Of a stretch of 64,000 nt of DNA, positions 43,149-51,378 are shown piece by piece. The notes under the pieces were generated by a model. It did no database searches. It was not told where the DNA came from and worked only from the letters and a program-made list of their open reading frames with translations. The stretch covers positions 1 through 64,000 of the forward strand of contig NZ_AMRG01000012.1 of NCBI RefSeq assembly GCF_000299895.1. Direction: 5' to 3'. Positions within the stretch are counted from its first letter, which is position 1. The number at the start of each line of letters is the position of its first letter. Source of the DNA: Idiomarina xiamenensis 10-D-4. Its GTDB lineage: Bacteria > Pseudomonadota > Gammaproteobacteria > Enterobacterales > Alteromonadaceae. Made by a program: the position numbers and the translations under genes.

Positions 43149-46139
43149 TTAAAAATTATAAGTCAGATTAGCAAATAAACGACGCCCTAAGTTGTCGTAC
43201 TGAGAGTATAACGTTGAGTTCCCCACGGCACGAACATAAGATGGAGACACTTGAGGTGGCTCTTTATCAAACACGTTAGCAACACCCAGCGTCATATTCA
43301 AACCTGAACCAAAGTCATAATTACCCGACAATGTATGGTAGAACACACGCGGAGTATCAGCGACAAAGGTCACCGGTTCGCCACGATAAGTGGTCTCGTT
43401 GGTATCACCATAATACTCATAATCGTTGGTTTTACCGACATAACGAGTGGTCCAAGTCAGACTCCAATCCTCACGACTCCAAGTCGCCGACAGATTGCCA
43501 ACATGTTTGGGATAGCCAATCTCATCAATATATTGGTCGACTTCGCTATCGGCAAAGAGCTGATAGGTATGGTCGATTTGCGCTGTGTGCTCTAACGAGA
43601 CTCGTAAGGTACCGAAGTCAAAATCATCCTGATAAGTGATATTAAAATCGACACCGCGAGTCGCCTCTGTCGCAACGTTGACATAACCACCGTTGACCTG
43701 GTCAATACCATAGTCACCATTGGTACCATCACGGCGAGTAAACAGATTACAAAGCGGATCATTCGGGAAGTCGTCCGAACGATAACAAGCGTTAACGATA
43801 GACGCGCCACCTAAATTTCTGACCTGATTACTAATATCAACATCATAATAATCAACCGATATAGCCAAAGTGTCTTCTGGACTGGTCCAAACAAAGCCTA
43901 GGCCTTCGGCAACCGAGGTTTCGGCTTGCAGATTACCCTCGCCACCACTCGTTACTAATAATGCACTGCTACTGCTAGTACCCGCTTGACCATAACTGGC
44001 AGGAATGCCGTCGGCAGCACAGTTATCAGCAATAGTCTGCGAAATGTTACCGGCGTCGAACTCATCACTCCAGTTGTAACACGGGTCGACCGATAGCTGA
44101 CCACCAAAGCCTGTTTGCCCAGCCAAGTACAGCTCGTACAGTGCAGGTGAACGGAACGAAGTACCCCGTGACGCACGAATGCGGAAGTCGTCTGTAACCT
44201 CCCAGTTTAAGCCTACTTTAAAGGTGGTATCGCTACCGTAGGTGGATACATCAGTCCAACGGAACGACCCGGTAAAATCAATGCGCTCGGCTAAGAATGC
44301 ACCGGCCAATACCGGCACTTTCACTTCACCAAAGATTGCCCGGGTATTCTGTGAACCAGCGGTACGCCCAGCGCTGGATAATCCCCATGAGTTACCAGTG
44401 CGACTATGCAGGCCTGGCGTATCATCCAATTCGTCACGCTGGAAAGAGACACCTACTGCAGTACTGACCATACCCGCTGGTAATGCGAATAGGTCGCCGG
44501 TGATATAAGCTTCCAAGGTTTGTTGTTTATAGATAGTCTCACCGGTTTCCGAGCCGAATAAAAAGTCACGAACGTCGGCTGACGGATTGCCATAGAGGAG
44601 TTCTGGTGAGCCAATGGGTACATCGACACAGGTTTTTCCAGAAATTTCGGTCACTTCACCGCTACAGGTCGTACCATTAGCTAAGTGTTCCTGAGCCATG
44701 ATCCAAGAATCGGCATAAATGACTTTATTTTTGTACTCACCCTTATTGTAACTGTGTTGGTAAGACACGTCCCAATGCCAGAAGCCGATATCGCCCTCAA
44801 GCCCGAGTACCCCGCGAGTATAATCGACCGACGTATCGCTACCGTAATGGTCTGTTAAATGAACGGGTTGTAAAACGGCGTCACCGCTCCAACCATCAAA
44901 AAGGTTGGCATCGACGTAACCACCTAAGTCAGCCGTCCAAAATTGACGATAACCATGGGTTTCGGTATCACGACCACTGTACAAAAACTCGGCATAGCCA
45001 GTAATACGGTCATTAAAAGTATAGTCACCTTGCACAAAGAGTGACGCGACGCGCGTTTCGGGCACCATCGACTCTAGATCGCGGAATGGATGGTTTAGGT
45101 TATATAAACCGTCTGTCTCTTTGTTATAGCCGACAGGATACCAACCTTCTGGGGTACGTAAGTCGCCGGGTGCTGTTGCAGTATCATTGATACTGTCATA
45201 GCCATTAGCGCCCAAGAAACCGTCATAATCGTATGCACCACGGACACCCGTTGGCATATTGCCAGCCCCAGTTGCCCCCATAAACATACCATAAGAGGTA
45301 TCGGCACAATGATAATCACCAGTACGCGGATCGATAGGGTCAGCACGCGAGCCATCTTCATTGTAAAGAAGTCGCTCGCTACACCCGAAATAATCTCGAT
45401 CACCACGCTGCAGCTCTTGCTGGACGTTATAATCCGCTACCACACGAATAGAACCACGGTCGAAGCTTTCACCAATCGAAATATTGACTCGTTGCTTCTC
45501 ACCACCCGACTCAAATGGCTGACTCAGATCAACGGTCACCGATTTATCATCACCTTTTTTAGTGATGATATTGATAACACCGGCAACCGCATCAGAGCCA
45601 TATAGCGACGATGCCCCATCCTTCAAGACCTCTACTCGCTGAATGGCTGAAATCGGTAGCGCGTTCATGTCAAAAGCAGAAACCTGCCCCCGAGTACCGG
45701 CCGGTCCAGCTCGTCGCCCATTAAGCAAAACTAACGTACGGTTTGCACCTAAACCACGCATTGATACCGTTTCGGCACCCGCACCACCCGAGGTGACATA
45801 ACCCACCGATAACGCCGAAGTAATTTGACTAGAGCCCGCCGCGACGGTACTGGTACGTAGTAACTCACCTAGCGTGGTAATACCCTGCGCTTCCGCTTCT
45901 TCGATAGAAATCAGATCGATGGGCGTAGCGCTAGCAAAACTGTCGGTTCGAATACGTGAACCTGTCACTTGAATTCGTTCCGGCTGTTCTGTGTTGGTTG
46001 TCGTTTCCGCTGCCGTTTGCTCAACGTTGTCGCGTTCTACTGATTGCGCATAAAGTGTCGGGCTGGCGATCATTGCCGAGCTAACACCAGCAAGCAGTAT
46101 TTGTTTAATTGAGCGGGCTAAAATAGATTTCTCCGCCAT
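43149..46139 (-). CDS. TonB-dependent receptor 1
   Basis: An outer-membrane gated barrel that takes up a nutrient with TonB energy. The ATG at 46139 (GGAGA upstream) gives 996 aa with signal peptide MAEKSILARSIKQILLAGV; an ORF start 114 nt earlier is not supported. The plug domain has VTGSRIRTDSF, SMRGLGANRTLVLLNGRR, and VEVLKDGASSLYGSDAVAGVINIITKK. The rest is a 22-stranded barrel ending in the terminal strand NLTYNF with aromatic C-terminus. The ligand is unknown; the GSRIRTD class often handles peptides or sugars, not iron. No good Fur box upstream. An oxygenase-like gene lies upstream and a LytTR regulator downstream. Confidence 0.93.
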   Translation of the reverse strand: MAEKSILARSIKQILLAGVSSAMIASPTLYAQSVERDNVEQTAAETTTNTEQPERIQVTGSRIRTDSFASATPIDLISIEEAEAQGITTLGELLRTSTVAAGSSQITSALSVGYVTSGGAGAETVSMRGLGANRTLVLLNGRRAGPAGTRGQVSAFDMNALPISAIQRVEVLKDGASSLYGSDAVAGVINIITKKGDDKSVTVDLSQPFESGGEKQRVNISIGESFDRGSIRVVADYNVQQELQRGDRDYFGCSERLLYNEDGSRADPIDPRTGDYHCADTSYGMFMGATGAGNMPTGVRGAYDYDGFLGANGYDSINDTATAPGDLRTPEGWYPVGYNKETDGLYNLNHPFRDLESMVPETRVASLFVQGDYTFNDRITGYAEFLYSGRDTETHGYRQFWTADLGGYVDANLFDGWSGDAVLQPVHLTDHYGSDTSVDYTRGVLGLEGDIGFWHWDVSYQHSYNKGEYKNKVIYADSWIMAQEHLANGTTCSGEVTEISGKTCVDVPIGSPELLYGNPSADVRDFLFGSETGETIYKQQTLEAYITGDLFALPAGMVSTAVGVSFQRDELDDTPGLHSRTGNSWGLSSAGRTAGSQNTRAIFGEVKVPVLAGAFLAERIDFTGSFRWTDVSTYGSDTTFKVGLNWEVTDDFRIRASRGTSFRSPALYELYLAGQTGFGGQLSVDPCYNWSDEFDAGNISQTIADNCAADGIPASYGQAGTSSSSALLVTSGGEGNLQAETSVAEGLGFVWTSPEDTLAISVDYYDVDISNQVRNLGGASIVNACYRSDDFPNDPLCNLFTRRDGTNGDYGIDQVNGGYVNVATEATRGVDFNITYQDDFDFGTLRVSLEHTAQIDHTYQLFADSEVDQYIDEIGYPKHVGNLSATWSREDWSLTWTTRYVGKTNDYEYYGDTNETTYRGEPVTFVADTPRVFYHTLSGNYDFGSGLNMTLGVANVFDKEPPQVSPSYVRAVGNSTLYSQYDNLGRRLFANLTYNF

Positions 46140-46337
46140 GAAATGTCTCCCTTTGCATTCGCAAGGTGCGTAGCCGTAGCTACACACATATCGTTGTTGT
46201 TGTGATTGCAACGGACGCGCAGCACTACAAGCGCGGACCTTCGCAAAGGGCACGATAAGGAGTTTTATAGGTCAGGCGGAAAGAATTGTTACTAACAAAG
46301 CATTAACGTTTATAAACCGCACATAACATTTGAGGAA

Positions 46338-46382
46338 GCTCTGTAGGGCTGACGTCGGTTGGCACCGAGAAGCCGACAGAGC
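46338..46382 (-). other. long imperfect inverted repeat
   Basis: Outer arms AGCTCTGT / ACAGAGCT with two inner paired blocks (GGCT/AGCC, CGGT/ACCG). It begins 10 nt past the oxygenase stop and lies about 200 nt before the receptor 1 ATG. No T-run follows on either strand, so it is not a standard terminator; it could be a structured 3' end or an operator. Confidence 0.5.
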
Positions 46383-46391
46383 TGCAGATCC

Positions 46392-47051
46392 TTAAGCTTC
46401 TTTTGGACGCACTAAACAATTGGCAGCCACCATGACGCGGTGACGTTGCCCCCAATAAGTCATGACTTCATGCTCTAGATAACCGGGTATCACCACAAAA
46501 CGGCCAGCTTCAGGTGTCAAAATTAGCGCATCATTGGAATACGCACCGGCTGATTTTTCACAGACAAAATCGGCGATAGTGGCGCCAACTCGATTGGGAT
46601 TATAAATCTTCAAACAACCATTGCGAGGTTTATCCGGCAACACCTCACCCGGGTCAACATAGTAGATAATCGCCCAACTGTACTCACCATGGCTATGAAT
46701 ACCTTTACTGCTACCGTAGCCACTTAAGTGAAACCAACTTTCGTAGTTGTAGCGCAATTGCTGCATCTGTTCATCGTTCAAACCACAAAAACTGCGCGTG
46801 GCGTTTTGCGCAACTTGATGGATGATATTACGCAATTCGGTAATACCGGGCAGTTGGGTTTGGCTAAATAAGTCAAATTCACTGACAAACACATTATCCG
46901 AGTCGGTATGAAAAACCTCACGCCGATAGCCCTGTTTTTGTAGCTCTGCAAAAGATGACAGTAAGGTTTTATTCAACGTTTGATGGTTGTCGACTCTGCC
47001 AGTCAGCATCGGCGGCATAAAGCGATGAATGGGTTTAATTTCGCTAAACAT
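46392..47051 (-). CDS. putative 2OG-Fe(II) oxygenase (TIGR02466/PF13759-like)
   Basis: A cytoplasmic 219-residue protein from the ATG at 47051 (AGGA upstream); two earlier in-frame starts exist. The double-stranded beta-helix core shows IHSHGEYSWAIIYYVDPGE with candidate iron ligands, then GRFVVIPGYLEHEVMTYWGQRHRVMVAANC with the distal His and an Arg for the 2OG carboxylate. The substrate is unknown. Genes of this class frequently sit next to TonB receptors in marine Alteromonadales and Caulobacter relatives. Here it lies between two receptors on the same strand. Confidence 0.78.
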   Translation of the reverse strand: MFSEIKPIHRFMPPMLTGRVDNHQTLNKTLLSSFAELQKQGYRREVFHTDSDNVFVSEFDLFSQTQLPGITELRNIIHQVAQNATRSFCGLNDEQMQQLRYNYESWFHLSGYGSSKGIHSHGEYSWAIIYYVDPGEVLPDKPRNGCLKIYNPNRVGATIADFVCEKSAGAYSNDALILTPEAGRFVVIPGYLEHEVMTYWGQRHRVMVAANCLVRPKEA

Positions 47052-47080
47052 AAACAACATCCTTAGCACGGTGTATGGTT

Positions 47081-47110
47081 AAAAAAAAGGCACCCCGAAG
47101 GATGCCTTTT
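47081..47110 (-). terminator. terminator after TonB-dependent receptor 2
   Basis: Minus-strand stem GGCATCC-TTCG-GGGTGCC with a UUCG tetraloop and an eight-base T-run. It separates receptor 2 from the oxygenase gene. Confidence 0.92.
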
Positions 47111-47125
47111 CTCTGATCCAATATC

Positions 47126-49855
47126 TTAGAACTTGATATTGTAACGAGCGTAGATGAAACGACCCGAGTTGTTATACAGAGACTGATCGTAGAACGGCCA
47201 GCCACCTGAAGCCAAGGTTGAGATGGGTGGATCTTCGTCGAACAAGTTACGAATACCAACTTTGATGCTTTGCGCGTTGGTTAACTGGTAACCATAGTAG
47301 GCATCAACCTGAGTATACGAATCGACATCGATCGGATCTTGTTGGAAGTCACAAGAGCCTGATACGCGGCCACCTGGGAAGTCTTGAGTCTCACCCACGT
47401 AACGTACGTAGACACCCGCTGAGTGGTCAGCCAATTTCCAGTCTGCACTGAAGTTAGCTTTCCAATCTGGCTCAGAAGTGGTACCGATATCATCACACAG
47501 AGGCTGGATACTTGAAGACTGACGCAAATGCTCTAACTGAGTTTCTGCACGCAGGCCCCAACGGATCTCGCCAGCACCGCCCAACAGCGTCAGATAGTTC
47601 ATATCTAAGCTGATACCTTTCGCAGATTCTTCGTTCAAGTTCTGCAAGTTGGTCAGTACGTATGCGTCATCACCTACACCGAACAGACGACCGTTGATGC
47701 GGTTAACCAGTTCAGGGTATTGGTCTTCGTTGTTGATGATTTCTTGGATGGTCAATGAACCAACCATGTTCTCAACTTCTAATGACCAGTAGTCAACTGT
47801 GATATCAAAGTTCTCGAATGGAGACGCTACGATACCGACGTTCCAGTTTTTCGATTCTTCTGGTTGTAACTCAGCGTTACCACCACTACGGCTGTTCAGC
47901 TGACGCTGAGGGCAGTCTTCTGCGGCAATACCGTTAGCTTCACAGTAGGTATAGTCGATTGCAGCGGTTACACCGAACGATTGACCCAAGAACAAGTCGT
48001 GCAGGTCAGGTGCTTTGAAGCCTGTACCGTATGATGCACGCAGCATGTAGTCTTGGTTAATACGCCAAGTTGCACCTAACTGATAAGTGGTTTTGGCAGC
48101 ATCGTTACCGGTCCAAGCGATATCATCGCGACGTACCGCACCTTTCAGTTCAAAACCTTCGAACAATGGCGCAGAAAGCTCGGCGTAGTAGGCTAAGTTG
48201 TTACGGTTACCTTTACCGTTTGAACCCGCACCACCGATAACTTGGCCGTCAACTGACGCTGGATCTGAGCGGTCTTCGAACGCTTCACGACGCCAGTCAG
48301 CACCGACTGCAAAACCTAACGCGCCGCCAGGCAGCATCACGTCAGTCAAACCACCGAAAGTCACACCAGCAAAGCTTTGTACTGATTCACCGGTACGGTG
48401 AACAGCGGCTTGCAAGCTTTCTAAAACAGCTTGGCCTTCAGCAGTGTCGAAGTTATTAAATACGAATGGGTTGATATCGCCGCTAGCGATAGCATTAACC
48501 ACACCATCAGATAATAACTGGCCTGCAGCACCGATCTGACGGTTAGTCAGTTTAGTGTGGCCGACGTGGAAATCCCAATCGTAGTTACCAACAAAACCGT
48601 TAAAGCCAACAATGCTTGAGAAGGTTTCGTTGATGTTGTCTTTTTGACGGTTAGGGAAGTCGATGTAACGACGGCCCATGCCGAAAGAAGCAGTACCCGC
48701 TTCTACACCCGCTTGATAAGCAGCGTAATCAGCAGCGCTCAGGTTTTCTTGTAAGAAATCGTCAGCAAACGGGCTGCCCGATACGTCTAAGAAACCAGGT
48801 GCTGGCGCGTTTGAAGTTTTGGTGTAAGCGCGTGAATAACGGAATTCACCGTACGCAGTTACATCATTGCTTAAACGATGGTTGATAGTGGTGTAGATAG
48901 ACTGACGGTCACTAGCTGGTTGTAATTGATACAATTCAGCGAAGTCGTATGCACAATAAGTTGCATCCGGGTCAGTTGGGCTGCTGTCGTCAATGATGTT
49001 GTCGGTAGGACAATCAGCATCAGCAAACTCTGAGTAGAATTCACCGGCACCGGTGTACTGACCATCATTGTCGTTATCGACAGTCACTTCGTACCAACCT
49101 GGCAAACCGTATGGAGAACGGCCATCGCCATTTGGATAGCCACGTAACCACGCAGTGCTACCTAAGTCACGGTCGGTTGCTTTAACTGGTTTACGTTCCC
49201 AGTAATCAAACGCGAATAAGATGCTAGTGTCGCCAGACGTTGCGCCAGCAACGATCTGTGCACTGATTTCATCACCGTCATGCTCAGACATGTTAGTACC
49301 GTACTGAACGTTGAAGTCAACGCCCTGCATGTCTTTTTTGGTGATGATGTTGATTACGCCAGCGATTGCGTCAGAACCGTAGATGGCTGATGCACCGTCG
49401 GCTAAGTATTCGATACGCTCAACTGCTGCCATTGGGATCTGGTTTAAGTCGACGAAGTCAGACGCGATAGCGTTAACTGGCAGACGACGACCGTTCAACA
49501 GAACCAAGGTATAAGCAGAACCAAAACCTTTACCGTCAACAGAACCTGAACCCGCTACCTGACTCAAGGTTGCGCTTTCAGTGTTACCGCCTGGGCCTGA
49601 AGCAGTGGTGTAACGTAAGAATTCAGCAACGCTGGTGACACCAGTGTTTACGATGTCTTCAGCATCGAATACTGAAACCGGTGAAGAGGTTTCCAGATCA
49701 GCACGTTTGATGCGTGAACCAGTAACCTGAATTTTTTCAACGCCGTCAGCGCCGCTGTCCTGCGCAAAAGCGGCAGGTGCAGCGAACATCATTGATGCGC
49801 CTAAACCTGCTAACACGCTATTGCTAATAGAACGCGCCAGGATTGATTTTTTCAT
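47126..49855 (-). CDS. TonB-dependent receptor 2
   Basis: The 909-residue outer-membrane receptor has signal peptide MKKSILARSISNSVLAGLG ... AFAQ. The plug domain has QVTGSRIKRADLETSSPVSVF, GSAYTLVLLNGRRLP and ERIEYLADGASAIYGSDAIAGVINIITKKD. The barrel closes with RFIYARYNIKF. It shares the KSILARSI export signal and the GSRI plug motif with receptor 1, so the two are related but not recent copies (the barrels differ). Ligand unknown. The strong terminator and long AT-rich upstream region indicate a single-gene unit. Confidence 0.94.
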   Translation of the reverse strand: MKKSILARSISNSVLAGLGASMMFAAPAAFAQDSGADGVEKIQVTGSRIKRADLETSSPVSVFDAEDIVNTGVTSVAEFLRYTTASGPGGNTESATLSQVAGSGSVDGKGFGSAYTLVLLNGRRLPVNAIASDFVDLNQIPMAAVERIEYLADGASAIYGSDAIAGVINIITKKDMQGVDFNVQYGTNMSEHDGDEISAQIVAGATSGDTSILFAFDYWERKPVKATDRDLGSTAWLRGYPNGDGRSPYGLPGWYEVTVDNDNDGQYTGAGEFYSEFADADCPTDNIIDDSSPTDPDATYCAYDFAELYQLQPASDRQSIYTTINHRLSNDVTAYGEFRYSRAYTKTSNAPAPGFLDVSGSPFADDFLQENLSAADYAAYQAGVEAGTASFGMGRRYIDFPNRQKDNINETFSSIVGFNGFVGNYDWDFHVGHTKLTNRQIGAAGQLLSDGVVNAIASGDINPFVFNNFDTAEGQAVLESLQAAVHRTGESVQSFAGVTFGGLTDVMLPGGALGFAVGADWRREAFEDRSDPASVDGQVIGGAGSNGKGNRNNLAYYAELSAPLFEGFELKGAVRRDDIAWTGNDAAKTTYQLGATWRINQDYMLRASYGTGFKAPDLHDLFLGQSFGVTAAIDYTYCEANGIAAEDCPQRQLNSRSGGNAELQPEESKNWNVGIVASPFENFDITVDYWSLEVENMVGSLTIQEIINNEDQYPELVNRINGRLFGVGDDAYVLTNLQNLNEESAKGISLDMNYLTLLGGAGEIRWGLRAETQLEHLRQSSSIQPLCDDIGTTSEPDWKANFSADWKLADHSAGVYVRYVGETQDFPGGRVSGSCDFQQDPIDVDSYTQVDAYYGYQLTNAQSIKVGIRNLFDEDPPISTLASGGWPFYDQSLYNNSGRFIYARYNIKF

Positions 49856-50467
49856 GTATTTGTCTCCCTAGAGTTGTCACTTTCAGCTACCTGATCATGA
49901 CTTTTTCTTATTGCTGAACACGCCTCGGAATATGTGTTGAGCGCTTCAGTAAGAATCAAAGTATACAAAAAGGAACACTAAATCAACATTTTTATCAACA
50001 AACAAACATCTTTCCTACAATGACAGCTTTTTCAAAACAGCCATGTTCAACTATTAACCCCCTCGCTTGACCCGCTGAAATGACTAACGCACCTAGCTAT
50101 CACTCTGGCCAGTCACTATAACCATTTGAAAAAATTAACTATTAGTAGACACTAAGCGGTGATCAACAAAGCCCTGGAAGAGTGACAAGCAACAGCCTAG
50201 CAATGCGCGCTAAACCGCACAGTCGCAACCCAGATGTTAGAAAAACGATTAAATTAGTGTGTAAGACGGTAAAAACTTAACAAAAAAAGCAGTGAAAAAA
50301 TTGCGAAGGAGTGAGAAACCCCTGTTCCAGCAGGGGTTCCTCGGAACCAAGAATGCGTGATTATGGGAGAACTCACATCTTGGTAGATGACAATATACCC
50401 AAAACACCACGACTTGTTAACAAATATCACAAAAAATCAAACTTACCGCAACGCGGTTGAACGACAC
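49856..50467 (-). other. 612-nt gene-free region upstream of TonB receptor 2
   Basis: AT-rich, no credible ORF on either strand. A possible receptor promoter -10 (TATACT, 49960-49965, minus) lies about 105 nt before its ATG, without a clear -35. Nested inverted repeats at 50317-50385 lie nearer the exonuclease end. No Fur box, riboswitch or insertion-sequence end was recognised. Confidence 0.6.
50317..50338 (-). terminator. possible terminator of exonuclease gene
   Basis: 8-bp stem AACCCCTG / CAGGGGTT with a 6-nt loop, followed on the minus strand by TCTCACT. The T-run is poor. It overlaps a second perfect inverted repeat (GGTTCC-TC-GGAACC, 50335-50348). Confidence 0.5.
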
Positions 50468-51208
50468 TTAACGCGCATGCTTCAGTAGTTCACGCGCGCT
50501 GACGCGTTGTTGTCGACTATAAGCATAGGCTTGCGCTAAGAGCAGTTCGCCACAGGCAATAGCATCGGTTAGTGCATGGTGGCCAGTGTATCTTGGTAAA
50601 TGATAATGAGCGCGACAAGCCGCCAACGTTAAACTATCGCGAGTCAGTACTTGCTGTTGCTGACGCAAGCGCCGTGCTTCGAAGTTGAGCGTGTCAAATA
50701 TGGCAAGCGGCTTCAGTTTTACTTGATAACGCCGACTGAGCTGTTGCAAAAACCGCCAATCCAGTTGCGCGTTATGACAAACTAAAATGGCATCATTTAG
50801 CGCGCGACTAAGCATACGCAGTGTTTGTATCGGGTCTGAGCTTTGCATAAAGTCAGCTTGGGTCAGGCCGTGGATAACCGGGCTCTGCCCCAATCCGGTT
50901 TGCCCATCGTTCGCCAGTGATTGCCCGGCCGCAGTGCTATTGTCAGGAGCAGTCACTGTTTTATCAACCACGGTATGATTAACTAACACCTGATTAAATA
51001 AATGATACTGAGCTGAGCCGTAATCCATGATCGGTGGCTGAATGTTAACCCAGGCAACCGCTAATACTTCATGTTGCTTAACCTGCAATCCGGTTGTTTC
51101 CAAATCCAGCGCAACAAACCGACAGCATTGCCAAGGTTGCGCTAAACTGGCTCGTTGTTCGAGCCAATTCGCAAAGCGCTGCATAAATCGATTAATACGC
51201 TCAGCCAT
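50468..51208 (-). CDS. DnaQ-like DEDDh 3'-5' exonuclease
   Basis: The 246-residue cytoplasmic protein has an exonuclease domain with all DEDDh residues in sight: FVALDLETTGL (Asp and Glu), HNAQLDWRFL (Asp) and GHHALTDAIACGELL (His and Asp). The ATG at 51208 (AAGGA about 6 nt upstream) is preferred over in-frame starts at 51214 and 51247. An insertion of about 40 residues rich in Asn, Thr and Gly sits in the middle. In related bacteria this exonuclease is usually directly after the DUF294/CBS gene near actP; here a receptor gene lies between them. Confidence 0.9.
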   Translation of the reverse strand: MAERINRFMQRFANWLEQRASLAQPWQCCRFVALDLETTGLQVKQHEVLAVAWVNIQPPIMDYGSAQYHLFNQVLVNHTVVDKTVTAPDNSTAAGQSLANDGQTGLGQSPVIHGLTQADFMQSSDPIQTLRMLSRALNDAILVCHNAQLDWRFLQQLSRRYQVKLKPLAIFDTLNFEARRLRQQQQVLTRDSLTLAACRAHYHLPRYTGHHALTDAIACGELLLAQAYAYSRQQRVSARELLKHAR

Positions 51209-51302
51209 AGCCATCCTTAGTAAGTCGCTTCGCCAGTTTGTCATCATGCCAGAAAAGCAGCAGTGACAAGCTACGACTATAGCCTAATAAATGACTCTCT
51301 AT

Positions 51303-51334
51303 AAAAAACCCCGATTACCTTACGGTAACCGGGG
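51303..51334 (-). terminator. terminator after Oar-like receptor
   Basis: 11-bp stem (one mismatch) CCCCGATTACC / GGTAACCGGGG with a 4-nt loop and TTTTTT on the minus strand. A second hairpin (AGACCTG / CAGGTCT, 51339-51361) lies between it and the receptor stop. Confidence 0.92.
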
Positions 51335-51378
51335 GACAGACCTGTAGGGAGGGTCAGGTCTCCAACGTACGCGGTTGT

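Noticed and set aside
43149-49855. Receptors 1 and 2 as a recent duplication
   Set aside because: They share the signal peptide segment and plug motifs, but barrel sequences and lengths differ too much for a recent copy.
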